From RGIG7213 sp045545665 (lineage in GTDB: Bacteria; Bacillota; Clostridia; Oscillospirales; CAG-272): a DNA stretch of 64,000 nt. A program made the translations under genes and the position numbers. Where the stretch lies: assembly GCA_045545665.1 (NCBI GenBank), contig JAZQBL010000049.1, forward strand, positions 8,152 through 72,151. The letters run 5' to 3'. The notes under the pieces are model-generated. The model saw only the letters and a list, made by a program, of their open reading frames with translations, searched no databases and was not told where the DNA came from. Below, one piece after another: positions 1 through 9,431 of the stretch (positions within the stretch are counted from its first letter, which is position 1; every line of letters starts with the position of its first letter).

Positions 1-1
1 G

Positions 2-1345
2 TATGCGCAAAGAAGAGGACTTTCCGGGGCTGTCGGCAAACGGTTCGGAATAGGGTACTGTCCGGATTCTTACGGCGTCCTTGCGAATCATTTGCGTTCC
101 TTGGGATATACTTCCGCTGAAATGAAAGAAGGCTTTCTTTGCGGTGAGGGTAAAAACGGCAAGCTTTTTGATTATTACAGAGGACGGCTCATTTTCCCGA
201 TAATCGACCCTGCAGGCAACGTTGTTGCCTTTGGAGGAAGAGCGCTCGGAGATGAAAAACCGAAATATTTAAATACAAACGATACACCCGCATTTAAGAA
301 AGGCAGAAACCTTTTTGCCTTGAACTATGCGAAAAACTCAAAAGAGGATTATTTTATCCTTTGCGAAGGATATACAGACGTTATAGCGTTGCATGCCGCA
401 GGATTCACATCAGCCGTTGCAGGCCTCGGTACGGCTTTTACGCAGGAACAGGCGGCGATGCTGAAAAAATATAAAAGCAAGGTCGTTATATGCTACGACG
501 GTGATGAAGCCGGACGAAAGGCGACAAACAGAGCCATCCCCATTTTGACGGCGGCGTCTCTTGAAGTACGCGCGCTTTCGCTGCCGGTAGGAGTTGACCC
601 CGATGAATTCATACAAAAGTACGGCAAGGAACGCTTTTCGCACCTTATAAACGAATCCAAAAGTGAATTTCAGTTCAAATGCGATGCTATTCTGGCAGAG
701 CATAATATTTCAGTGCCCGAAGAAAAAGTAAAAGCGTCCGATGCGATATGTTCGGTGCTTGCAAGAATATCTTCCGACGTTGAAAGAGAAGTATATACGG
801 CAAAAGCGGCAAAAATGCTTGATGTTTCCGAAGACAGCCTGAAGACGGATGTAAAGAAAAAAAGACTTTCGTTTGCAAGAAAAGAAAAAAGAAAGTTTGC
901 AGACGACGTAAAACGCACCGCTATGGGCTTCGGGGATAAAGTAAATCCCGATACCGTAAAAAACGTACGCGCCGCAAGAGCTGAGGAAGTTATTCTCGGT
1001 ATTGCGCAGATAAATCCCGAATATATGGAAAAAGCGGAGAAAGAGGGCGGACTTTCCGAAGATATATTCTTTACCGCATTCGGGAAAAAAGTTTATCTCG
1101 TCATAAGGGATATATTTGAAAAAGAACGAAGATTTGATCCTGCTTTTCTTGCAGGTGAGTTTACACCCGAACAGATAGGGCGAATAACAAAAATGTACAT
1201 CGACAGACAGGCGTTGTCGAATAATACTTACGGGGTGTTTTCACAAAGCGTCGACGTGCTTATTAAAGAAAAAGAGTCGGCAGAAATGTCGAACGACACA
1301 GTGAGCGATATAGAAGCTCTTATAAAGTCAAAAAGAAAAGATTAA
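2..1345 (+). CDS. dnaG: DNA primase DnaG, 5' end cut by the window edge
   Basis: Primase makes the RNA primers for replication at the fork. The reading frame is open to the first bases of the window and translates as YAQRRGLS...KRFGIGY, which is the end of the DnaG N-terminal region, so the gene starts upstream and its zinc-binding domain is outside the window. About 447 residues are present. The TOPRIM domain is clear: EGYTDV near residue 122 carries the catalytic Glu, and YDGDEAGRKA near residue 166 carries the metal-binding acidic pair. The C-terminal part, with many Lys and Glu residues, matches the DnaB-binding region in position. It lies 35 bp before rpoD, the usual dnaG-rpoD order, and there is no terminator between them. 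Confidence 0.97.
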   Translation, partial: YAQRRGLSGAVGKRFGIGYCPDSYGVLANHLRSLGYTSAEMKEGFLCGEGKNGKLFDYYRGRLIFPIIDPAGNVVAFGGRALGDEKPKYLNTNDTPAFKKGRNLFALNYAKNSKEDYFILCEGYTDVIALHAAGFTSAVAGLGTAFTQEQAAMLKKYKSKVVICYDGDEAGRKATNRAIPILTAASLEVRALSLPVGVDPDEFIQKYGKERFSHLINESKSEFQFKCDAILAEHNISVPEEKVKASDAICSVLARISSDVEREVYTAKAAKMLDVSEDSLKTDVKKKRLSFARKEKRKFADDVKRTAMGFGDKVNPDTVKNVRAARAEEVILGIAQINPEYMEKAEKEGGLSEDIFFTAFGKKVYLVIRDIFEKERRFDPAFLAGEFTPEQIGRITKMYIDRQALSNNTYGVFSQSVDVLIKEKESAEMSNDTVSDIEALIKSKRKD

Positions 1346-1380
1346 TTTTACCTTACATAAAGAAAGGAACGGTCGGTAAA

Positions 1381-2478
1381 ATGGAACAGGCAAAGAAAAA
1401 TGCTATGAAATTGTTGATGGAAAAGGGAAAACAGAAGGGTTCTCTTACCAATAACGAGATTATGGAAGCGTTTGAAGAGATCGACCTCGATCTCGATCAG
1501 ATCGAAAAATTCTACGATACGCTCCAGGGCATGGGTATCGAGATCGTTGGATATCTTGATAACGAACATGAATTCGACGAAATAGAAAGCGAAGTCGAAA
1601 AATACGAAAGCGCCGAGGATATGGAAAAAATGCTGGCGCAGGAGGGACTCCCCATAGACGACCCCGTTCGTATGTACCTTAAAGAAATAGGACAGTTTCC
1701 GCTGCTTGACAGCGAAAGAGAGCTGTATCTTGCACAGCGTATGGCAGACGGTGACGACAAGGCGAAAAAAGAACTCGTTACAGCAAACCTGCGTCTTGTT
1801 GTAAGTATTGCCAAAAGATACGTAAGCAAGGGTATGTTCTTCCTCGATCTCATTCAGGAGGGTAACCTCGGTCTTATGAAGGCGGTTGAAAAGTTTGATT
1901 ACACGAAGGGATATAAATTTTCAACGTATGCTACGTGGTGGATAAGACAAGCTATTACAAGAGCTATAGCGGATCAGGCAAGAACGATAAGAATTCCCGT
2001 TCATATGGTCGAAACGATACACAAGGTAACAAAGACGACACGCCAGCTTTTGCAGGAATACGGCAGAGAACCTTCCGCAGAGGAGATCGCCGCCGAGCTT
2101 AATATGAGCGTTGAAAAGGTCCGTGATATAATGAAGATAGCACAGGATCCCGTTTCTCTTGAAACGCCTATAGGCGAAGAGGAAGACAGCCACCTTGGCG
2201 ACTTTATTCCCGATGACGACTCACCTGCTCCTGCAGACGCGGCATTCTACACTTTGCTCCGCGAACAGCTCAACGAGGTCCTCAATACGCTCACTCCCCG
2301 TGAGGCACAGGTGCTCCGTTTGAGATTCGGTCTTGAAGACGGCAGAACGAGAACGCTTGAGGAAGTCGGAAAAGTCTTCAATATAACGAGAGAAAGAATC
2401 AGACAGATAGAAGCAAAGGCACTTCGCAAGCTCAGACATCCGAGCCGTTCCAAGCGTCTTAAGGACTATTTGGACTGA
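1381..2478 (+). CDS. rpoD: RNA polymerase primary sigma factor (sigma-A / RpoD)
   Basis: This is the housekeeping sigma factor that directs core RNA polymerase to TTGACA/TATAAT promoters. It has 365 residues, typical of short clostridial SigA. Region 1.2 is at about 95-130 (DDPVRMYLKEIGQ). Region 2 includes NLRLVVSIAKRYV, GLMKAVEKFDY and FSTYATWWIRQAI. Region 3 follows from IRIPVHMVETI. Region 4 has LRLRFGLEDG and the helix-turn-helix TRERIRQIEAKALRKLRHP. An acidic N-terminal region 1.1-like segment is present. A moderate ribosome site (AGGAA) precedes the ATG. It appears co-transcribed with dnaG. No clear terminator follows in the 160 bp before the next gene. Confidence 0.99.
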   Translation: MEQAKKNAMKLLMEKGKQKGSLTNNEIMEAFEEIDLDLDQIEKFYDTLQGMGIEIVGYLDNEHEFDEIESEVEKYESAEDMEKMLAQEGLPIDDPVRMYLKEIGQFPLLDSERELYLAQRMADGDDKAKKELVTANLRLVVSIAKRYVSKGMFFLDLIQEGNLGLMKAVEKFDYTKGYKFSTYATWWIRQAITRAIADQARTIRIPVHMVETIHKVTKTTRQLLQEYGREPSAEEIAAELNMSVEKVRDIMKIAQDPVSLETPIGEEEDSHLGDFIPDDDSPAPADAAFYTLLREQLNEVLNTLTPREAQVLRLRFGLEDGRTRTLEEVGKVFNITRERIRQIEAKALRKLRHPSRSKRLKDYLD

Positions 2479-2516
2479 TAAATTACCGCTGTTTATATTT
2501 TATTTAAAAAAACTAC

Positions 2517-2545
2517 TTGACTGAACGTCAATTTTAGTGTAATAT
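2517..2545 (+). promoter_or_regulatory. Promoter of the solute-binding lipoprotein gene
   Basis: A -35 box TTGACT is separated by 17 bp from a -10 box TAATAT. The start codon is about 96 bp downstream, leaving a leader that contains an imperfect hairpin. This is a match by eye to the sigma-A consensus. Confidence 0.6.
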
Positions 2546-2592
2546 GTAACTGTATATTTATAGACAGAACTTTTGTTCTCGTAATTTAATTT

Positions 2593-2625
2593 TTTGATGA
2601 AGTATTCTTCACAATCAAAGAAAGG
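2593..2625 (+). promoter_or_regulatory. Leader hairpin and displaced ribosome site
   Basis: TTTGAT and ATCAAA flank an inner GAAG-TATT-CTTC hairpin with a 3-nt bulge. It lies immediately before AAAGG (2621-2625), the only Shine-Dalgarno-like sequence. That site is 16 nt from the ATG at 2642, much farther than usual. A four-codon reading frame (ATG GTC ACA TAA, 2627-2638) sits between them. A role in translation control is inference. Confidence 0.35.
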
Positions 2626-2641
2626 CATGGTCACATAACAA

Positions 2642-5122
2642 ATGAAAAAGAGATTATTCGCAATCTTTCTCGCCCTTGCAATGATGTTACCTGTAGCACT
2701 TGCAGGCTGTTCTTCGGGTTCTTCTGCTGCAGAAGGCGAAGACATAATCGAAGCTGATGAAATAGCGGCGAGAAAACCGAAAACCGTTGTTTTGACACTT
2801 ATGACGGGTGATGAAACGACTGACGAGGCAATAAAAGCCGTTCAGGATGAGATAAACTCAATAACAACACAGCGCTTTAAAACGCAGGTAATCCTCCGTT
2901 ACTTTAAAGAAAGCGAATATGAAGAAAAAATAGACCAGATAGTTGCTGAGATCGCAGAAGAGCAGACTTTGAAAGCAGAGCAGGAAAGTGTTGCCGATGC
3001 TTCCGAAAAAGAATCAAAGCGTTTGGCAGCTATAGATAAGCTCATTGCCAACGATAAGGATCAGGGCGGCAGAAAGAGCAAATGGTACAAGGAAGAAGCT
3101 CAGGAAGAGGAAGAAAGCGAAACGGAATATTACGAAACAGAATTTAATATTCTCGGTTCTTCCGTTGAAAAATATCCTACACCTTCCTCTACGCAGATGG
3201 ACGTATTCCTTATCTGCGGTGCGGCAAATCTTTCAAAGTACGTAAATGATGAAACGTATGCAACCGATAACGAATCATTCTTGCTTCAGCTTGATGAAAT
3301 GCTTGCTGATAAAGCAAAAGAGCTTCATCAGTATTTGAACCCCAACGTTCTTTTGGGCGGTAAGGTCGGCGACGGTACGTACGCAATACCGACTAACAGA
3401 CAGTTGGCTTATGACTACACGTATCTCGTTCTTGACAAAGCTCTTATGGCTAAATACGGCATAAACGAAGAAAAGATAACAGGTCTTACAGATAAAGAAA
3501 CGATCAAATATCTTAACGCTGTAAGCGCAGGCGAAACGGATGTTACACCTATCCTCAATCCTTTGGCAGGTCTTTACGACGAAGTTGACGAGGATGCATA
3601 CATTCAGCCCATAAGCCTTGCAGATGCTCCCGGTATTGTAGGTCTTTTCTCAGGTGAAACGACAATATACGGTACGTATCTTTCCAATGCGGCAACATCG
3701 GGACTTAAATCTGCTCCGAAGAACATACTTAACCAGTGGCAGTATACTGAATTTTATTCATATATGAAGCAGTTTGAGCGTAAAGGCTACTTCTGCGAAA
3801 ACCCCACCGAAGACACAAAGTTTGCTCTTAAAGTTGTCACGGATGATGAATCGTATGCAAGCACGGTCGATACTGATAAATACGTTGTAAAGGTTCTTGA
3901 AAAGCCCGTTGCATCGACCGAAACAGTCGGTGAATATATGCTCGGTATAAGCAAATACGCATCGGACCCCGACAGATGTATGGAAATAATTACATTCCTT
4001 AATACTAACTCTGAGTTCAGAAACCTTCTTCAGTACGGTATTGAAGGCGAAAACTACAGAATAGATGAAGCTACCGGCGCACTTAAGCGTCTTAACCGTG
4101 ACTATATGATGAATATCTACGTTACGGGTAATACGTTTATCGCATATCCCGAAGAAGATATGAACCTTGACGTTTGGGAAAAGGCTAAGGAAACAAATAA
4201 ATCAACGCTTGTTTCTCCCTACCTCGGATTCGTTTTCCAGAATGAAAACAATGCCGATATCATAAAGGATGCTAAGAAGGTGTCCGATGAGATGTTCAAA
4301 CGTGTAAACGATTACAACCCCGAAAATGACAGATTAGCAAAGATTGCCGACGGTGAGAATGCTATCGAAGCAGCTAAAGAGGCACTTATAACGCTCCGCG
4401 CGGAGAATGTAACTCTTAAAGCAGCTTATGAGCCTTTCCGCAAGGTCATCGACCCCATTCAGGCTCAGTATGATGCTATAAAGGCTCGTCTTGATGATGC
4501 AAATAAAGCAAATAAACCTTTTAAGGATGAAGTAACAAAGCTTCAGGCAGAGGTTAAGAAGCAGACTGAAATCATAGATGCAAGAACGAAGAGCATTGCA
4601 GATGCACAGGCTGAATTGGACGAATTGAAAAAATCCGAAACACCTGCTGCAGATGCTATAGAAAAGCTCGAAAACGATATCGTTACTATGCAGTCGGCAC
4701 TTGATGCTGCACAGAAAGCTCTCAACGAGGCAAATCCTAAGCTTACAGCTGCAGAAGCGGCTATGGCACCCACACAGGCAACTGTTGATTCCATAACAGC
4801 ACAGCTTGCCCCTGTTGAGGAAAAGCTCAATGTAGAAAAAGAAAAGGCGAAGGCTGAAAAGGCAGCTCTTGATGAAAACGAAGCACAGATCAAAACGAAT
4901 GAAGATGCAATAGTTGCAAATCAGAAGCTCGTCGATTCTTATAAGCGCACAACGACAGAAGAATATGATGAAATAATCATGGATCTGTATGAAGCGTTCT
5001 TCTCACAGCTTAACGCAGAACTCAGAAAGAACGAAGCTTACTCTAAATTTATGAATGCGGAAGACGAAAACAGTGTTGTATTTATTTACAATAACTGGTA
5101 CGATGAAATGTACGCCGCTTAA
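2642..5122 (+). CDS. Extracellular solute-binding lipoprotein with C-terminal coiled coil
   Basis: This is a predicted substrate-binding lipoprotein of 826 residues anchored outside the membrane. The signal peptide ends in a lipobox LAGC near residue 23. Residues about 45-540 resemble family 1 carbohydrate-binding proteins of the LipO/YtcQ kind. The segment ISKYASDPDRCMEIITFLNT followed by LLQYGIEGENY is typical of the C-terminal lobe of that group. Residues about 560-775 are unusual: long Ala/Glu/Lys/Gln heptad-like helices predict an extended coiled coil, after which a globular tail follows. Ordinary binding proteins are 450-550 residues and lack this. No permease or ATPase genes lie beside it, so it either works with a transporter elsewhere or has become a structural or sensory surface protein. 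A promoter and a strong terminator make it monocistronic. The ligand is unknown. Confidence 0.8.
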   Translation: MKKRLFAIFLALAMMLPVALAGCSSGSSAAEGEDIIEADEIAARKPKTVVLTLMTGDETTDEAIKAVQDEINSITTQRFKTQVILRYFKESEYEEKIDQIVAEIAEEQTLKAEQESVADASEKESKRLAAIDKLIANDKDQGGRKSKWYKEEAQEEEESETEYYETEFNILGSSVEKYPTPSSTQMDVFLICGAANLSKYVNDETYATDNESFLLQLDEMLADKAKELHQYLNPNVLLGGKVGDGTYAIPTNRQLAYDYTYLVLDKALMAKYGINEEKITGLTDKETIKYLNAVSAGETDVTPILNPLAGLYDEVDEDAYIQPISLADAPGIVGLFSGETTIYGTYLSNAATSGLKSAPKNILNQWQYTEFYSYMKQFERKGYFCENPTEDTKFALKVVTDDESYASTVDTDKYVVKVLEKPVASTETVGEYMLGISKYASDPDRCMEIITFLNTNSEFRNLLQYGIEGENYRIDEATGALKRLNRDYMMNIYVTGNTFIAYPEEDMNLDVWEKAKETNKSTLVSPYLGFVFQNENNADIIKDAKKVSDEMFKRVNDYNPENDRLAKIADGENAIEAAKEALITLRAENVTLKAAYEPFRKVIDPIQAQYDAIKARLDDANKANKPFKDEVTKLQAEVKKQTEIIDARTKSIADAQAELDELKKSETPAADAIEKLENDIVTMQSALDAAQKALNEANPKLTAAEAAMAPTQATVDSITAQLAPVEEKLNVEKEKAKAEKAALDENEAQIKTNEDAIVANQKLVDSYKRTTTEEYDEIIMDLYEAFFSQLNAELRKNEAYSKFMNAEDENSVVFIYNNWYDEMYAA

Positions 5123-5160
5123 TAAGTTTTACAGTATGTAACAACTGAAAAAAAACAACG

Positions 5161-5195
5161 AAAGCCGATACGCGATCAAGCGTATCGGCTTTTTG
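5161..5195 (+). terminator. Rho-independent terminator
   Basis: A perfect 13-bp stem (AAAGCCGATACGC with its complement) and a 6-nt loop are followed by a T run. It ends the solute-binding lipoprotein transcript. Confidence 0.93.
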
Positions 5196-5255
5196 ATATT
5201 AAAAATTATGTAATGTTTGCTATTAAATTGTTTTTAAAAAATATTACCTTTTTTG

Positions 5256-5284
5256 TTGAAATTTAAATCTATATGTGATATCAT
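5256..5284 (+). promoter_or_regulatory. Promoter of the dockerin-cohesin operon
   Basis: TTGAAA and TATCAT are 17 bp apart, with a TGA extension directly before the -10 box. The predicted transcript starts about 50 nt before the ATG at 5341. Confidence 0.65.
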
Positions 5285-5340
5285 ATATATAAGTGTAAAA
5301 ATAAATATATACATAAAAAATATTGAAAGGAAGTGCTGTG

Positions 5341-8300
5341 ATGTTAAAAAAAATGATTTCTCTATTACTTGTCTTCTGTACGTTAACGTCAACTGTCTGC
5401 ATTGCCCCCGTTGCCCTTGAAGAGTACGAATACTCAGATACTCAAAACGGTGTTGCAATTACTGACTGGAATGAAAATGCCTCTTATACAGTCGTTATCC
5501 CCGATAATATCGACGGAAAGACTGTTACGGAAATAAGAAAAGAAGCGTTTTCGAATTGTGCTTCAGTTTATGAAATAATAATTCCCGATACGGTAACGCT
5601 TATAGATCCGTCTGCGTTTATCGGCTGTACGTCGCTTAGAGCGATAACGGTATCTGATTCAAATGAAGCTTACAAAACCGTAAACGGTAACCTTTATTCA
5701 AAGGACGGGAAAACTCTTGTGAAATTCTGTGATGTATCGGCGGCTGAATTTTCTCTGCCTTATACGGTAAGCGAAATATCACCTTACGCTTTTTATCAGA
5801 TGGATAAACTGACCTCTTTGACGCTCAACAATGTGAAAAGTATTGGGAAATATGCCTTTTACGGTTGCTCATCACTTAAAAATATTGACCTTTCTTCTGT
5901 AGAAAAGGTTGAAGAATATGCTTTTTATTCGTGCATTTCGCTTACATATGCAAACATTGGAATAAAGAACATTCCCGAAGGACTCTTTTACGGTTGTGAA
6001 AAGCTCGAAGACGTTGTTCTTACAGGTACGGAATCTGTAGGAAAACTTGCTTTTGCAGGATGCTTTTCGCTTAAAACAGTACTTATACCAAACGGTGCGT
6101 CAGTCGCTTCCGAAGCATTTTTCGGTACGTCTGCTGTGCTGTACGGCGATGATAGCGTAAAAACGTACGCACTTGAAAACGAAAATAAATACAAAAAAGC
6201 AGTGTATACCGGTTCGATACAAGTTTCCTCCGTTGCGTTTGCTTCGCAGTCTGTTAATATGCGGGTGGATGACGTATTATCCCCGAGTGTATCGGTTCTG
6301 CCGAAAGATGCTGAAGTCAAAGACGTTATATATACTTCATCAAATGAGGACGTTGTTAAAATAGTTGACGGCAGATTTTCAGCCGTTGGTAAAGGCGTAG
6401 CAACGGTCGTTGCAAAAAGCGTAAACGGTGCAAAAAAAGCTGTTGTAACTGTAAATGTTTCCGACAGGGATGCGCCTTTGCAGTCATCACATCCGTATGA
6501 AAGCGGATTGAATCAAAAATATACGTATACTCTTGAAGGTGAGCCTGAAAAGATCGCCGTTGCTTTTTCACACGATACATACGTTGAAGAATACGAAGAT
6601 TTTATCATCGTAATGGACAAAAACAACGAAAACGTAGGCACGTATACTGCAGATCAGCTTGCCGGAAAAGTGCTTATAATAGACGGCGATACGGTAAATA
6701 TTATGCTCATTTCCGACGATGACGTTGAATATTTCGGATTTTGTATCACTCACGTGATGCCTGCGGAGAAGTTTTTGACAGCATCCGAAATAACCCTTGA
6801 CAAAGACACTCTCGAACTTAATTACGGTGACACATATAAACTTAATTACACACTTTCGCCGAACGGTGCTTTGGTATCCGATGTTTATTTCATATCAAGC
6901 GATAACGACGTCGTATCCGTAGATCCCGACGGAACTGTATATGCCGTGAACAAAGGACAGGCTCGCGTTATCGCTTACGATAAGGTGTCCGGAAAGAGTG
7001 CGCAGTGCTTGATAACTGTAAATAAAAACGTAATTGACGGTATGCACTACACCTCGGACGGTGAAAAAATTACAATAACGTATTATGAAGGAGAAGAAGA
7101 AACCCTTACGATTCCTTCAAAAATAGACGATCTGCCCGTTGAGATTATTGCAGACGGCGCATTTATGTATTCGCCTACACTGAAAAGCATTACCGTTCCG
7201 AGTACGGTGACGGTTATTGCAAACGATGCGTTTGTCGGATGTGTCAATCTTACGGAAATAAACGTATCGGAAGAAAATGAAAAGTTTTCTTCCTCCGACG
7301 GTGTTCTTTACAGCAAGGACGGCACGTATCTTATTGCCTGTCCCGGTGGTAAAACAGGTGGATTTATTGTTAAAAACGGCGTTGTTGCAATAGGCGCGCA
7401 CGCATTTAATATGTGTGTAAATATAACGGATATAACACTTTCTCCGACAGTTGAGCTTATATCTCAAACTGCATTTGATTACTGTGAAAAGCTTACGGCG
7501 TTTGCTGTTGAGTCCTCAGATCATTTTGCAGTCAACGACGGTGTTCTTTACACGAAGGATATGAAGGCTCTCGTTCATTATCCTTGTGCAAAAGAAGGAA
7601 AATACGTTATGCCTCAAAGCGTTGAAGTGATAAAAGACGGTGCTTTCAACAGCGCTGTTAAGCTTACCGACATAACAATATCGAAAAATCTTTCCGAAAT
7701 AGAAAAAGGCGCACTTTCACACGCTGAGAATTTAAAGACCGTTACGTGCGGTGAAGATAGTATGTTCTTTGCATCATCCAACGGTATTCTTTATGATAAG
7801 GATAAAAAGACTGTAGTCTGCTGCCCGCCGGCGTATAATGGAGAATTTTTTATAAAAGACGGTGTTGAGACAATAGGCGAATATGCTTTTGCAGCGTGTG
7901 TAAACGTCACCGACGTATTTATTCCGTCTACTGTCAAGAAGATAGGAAAATATGCGTTTTTCGGTGCTGACGGAATATCTCAGATAATATTACCGCCAAG
8001 TGTTGTAAGTGTTGGCGAAGGTGCATTTGATAATTGCTCAAACGTAAGAGTTTTTGCCCCCGACGGCGTTGTAAATATAGGTACTGCCAACGGAAGTGCG
8101 GTGATCCTTTGCTCAGAAGGCTCACAAACGTGGGAAAATGCACAAAGTGCAGGTTATAAAACCGAGGCTGTGACGTATTCATCAACTCAGTCAGGTATTG
8201 CAATTTATTACGGAGTAGTACCGAAGGATGCTGAGTTTGAAGCAGTTAAGTGTAAAAACGGTAAAACAGCTCTTCTGCAGATGCTGTTTCCGTCAGATGA

Positions 8301-9429
8301 GATAAAGGCACTTGATATTTCATTCGGTAAATATATTACACCGAATGATTACACGGCTGTTCTGTATACGGATGAAGCAGTAGAAGCTGTCTACAGAGTT
8401 GAAAACGGCAATATTGAAGAAATAGACTTTACGACTGTAACAAACGGTATTTCTTTCCTGACACGCGGAGGCACGTACGTGCTTTCCTGCGGCGTCCGTA
8501 TAAACGATAATACGGATGTTGCCATCAGACGCTTGCCCGATAAAACAGAATACAGCTATGGCGAAGAATTTGTAAAAGACGGACTCGAAGTATACTATAA
8601 AAATTTTGCAGGTATCGTTACGGTGCTTGACAGCGATGCGTATACGATGGATGCTCCCACACTTAATATCGGCGGAGAGCACACTGTAAAAGTTACGTAT
8701 GATACAAAAAGTGCTGAATTTAAAGTAAAGGTCAAAACAGAACCGCTCACAGCCGATCTTCGTATCGAAGGAGAGCTTAAGCTCGGCGGCAAGATCACGG
8801 CAACCGTTGAAAACGTAAACTACGATTACATCCCCTATGAGATCACATGGTACAGAAACGGTGAGCTTGTGGAAGGTGTAAAAGGAAACGAGTACACGGT
8901 AACGGTTCTCGACAGCGATAAGGATATCACAGCGAAGATCACGGCGATAAACGGTTGCGAGGGAGAGGCTTTATCAAACGTATTGCACGTGGGTTTGTTT
9001 GGAATTTCAACGGACGTCTATAAGATAAACAAAGAAAGTGCTTTGATAAGCAAGATAAACGAGCAGACAACGGTGGATACCTTCTTGTCAAACCTTACAT
9101 TCTCAAACGGCGTAAAAGCGTATAAGGGCGATAAAGAGCTTGCAGGTGAAGATCTTATAACAACGGGAACCGAGATAAGACTTTACAGCGGCGGCGAGGT
9201 CGTAAGCACGGTTACTGCAGTTGTTACGGGTGATATAAACGGCGACGGTAAAATATCACTTATAGATTTTTCAAACATCAAGGCGTATATGCTCGGTGAT
9301 AAAGAGTTTACGTCATTTGATAAATATGCGGCAGACGCAAACGGCGACGGCAAGCTTTCACTTATCGACTTTTCACAGTTCAAGGCGCATATGCTTGGCG
9401 ATCTAACAATAGAAGGAAAGGAATATTGA
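5341..9429 (+). CDS. Large secreted BspA-type LRR / Ig-like protein with C-terminal dockerin
   Basis: This is a secreted multidomain surface protein of 1362 residues. The ATG at 5341 is chosen because GAAAGGAAG lies 8-9 nt upstream; a TTG 18 nt earlier would overlap that site. A signal peptide covers residues 1-27. BspA-type leucine-rich repeats (pattern VTxIxxxAFxxCxxLxxIxIP) occupy about 50-265 and again about 570-905. Bacterial Ig-like (Big_2) domains follow each block or intervene at about 290-375 and 475-560. Further Ig-like modules (one starting near RRLPDKTEYSYGEEF) lie at about 1060-1210. The end is a type I dockerin, about 1296-1355, with two repeats: DINGDGKISLIDFSN and DANGDGKLSLIDFSQ, each followed by a helix ending MLGD. 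Dockerins bind cohesins, and a cohesin gene starts 2 bp downstream. BspA repeats usually mediate adhesion; there is no catalytic domain. The target is unknown. Confidence 0.9.
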   Translation: MLKKMISLLLVFCTLTSTVCIAPVALEEYEYSDTQNGVAITDWNENASYTVVIPDNIDGKTVTEIRKEAFSNCASVYEIIIPDTVTLIDPSAFIGCTSLRAITVSDSNEAYKTVNGNLYSKDGKTLVKFCDVSAAEFSLPYTVSEISPYAFYQMDKLTSLTLNNVKSIGKYAFYGCSSLKNIDLSSVEKVEEYAFYSCISLTYANIGIKNIPEGLFYGCEKLEDVVLTGTESVGKLAFAGCFSLKTVLIPNGASVASEAFFGTSAVLYGDDSVKTYALENENKYKKAVYTGSIQVSSVAFASQSVNMRVDDVLSPSVSVLPKDAEVKDVIYTSSNEDVVKIVDGRFSAVGKGVATVVAKSVNGAKKAVVTVNVSDRDAPLQSSHPYESGLNQKYTYTLEGEPEKIAVAFSHDTYVEEYEDFIIVMDKNNENVGTYTADQLAGKVLIIDGDTVNIMLISDDDVEYFGFCITHVMPAEKFLTASEITLDKDTLELNYGDTYKLNYTLSPNGALVSDVYFISSDNDVVSVDPDGTVYAVNKGQARVIAYDKVSGKSAQCLITVNKNVIDGMHYTSDGEKITITYYEGEEETLTIPSKIDDLPVEIIADGAFMYSPTLKSITVPSTVTVIANDAFVGCVNLTEINVSEENEKFSSSDGVLYSKDGTYLIACPGGKTGGFIVKNGVVAIGAHAFNMCVNITDITLSPTVELISQTAFDYCEKLTAFAVESSDHFAVNDGVLYTKDMKALVHYPCAKEGKYVMPQSVEVIKDGAFNSAVKLTDITISKNLSEIEKGALSHAENLKTVTCGEDSMFFASSNGILYDKDKKTVVCCPPAYNGEFFIKDGVETIGEYAFAACVNVTDVFIPSTVKKIGKYAFFGADGISQIILPPSVVSVGEGAFDNCSNVRVFAPDGVVNIGTANGSAVILCSEGSQTWENAQSAGYKTEAVTYSSTQSGIAIYYGVVPKDAEFEAVKCKNGKTALLQMLFPSDEIKALDISFGKYITPNDYTAVLYTDEAVEAVYRVENGNIEEIDFTTVTNGISFLTRGGTYVLSCGVRINDNTDVAIRRLPDKTEYSYGEEFVKDGLEVYYKNFAGIVTVLDSDAYTMDAPTLNIGGEHTVKVTYDTKSAEFKVKVKTEPLTADLRIEGELKLGGKITATVENVNYDYIPYEITWYRNGELVEGVKGNEYTVTVLDSDKDITAKITAINGCEGEALSNVLHVGLFGISTDVYKINKESALISKINEQTTVDTFLSNLTFSNGVKAYKGDKELAGEDLITTGTEIRLYSGGEVVSTVTAVVTGDINGDGKISLIDFSNIKAYMLGDKEFTSFDKYAADANGDGKLSLIDFSQFKAHMLGDLTIEGKEY

Positions 9430-9431
9430 GT

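Noticed and set aside
410..703. Minus-strand reading frame inside dnaG, and many similar ones in other genes
   Set aside because: They overlap strongly supported genes in another frame, lack ribosome sites and show no family motifs.
5341..9429. Start at the upstream TTG (5323)
   Set aside because: It would place the start inside the GAAAGGAAG ribosome site; the ATG at 5341 begins a clean signal peptide.
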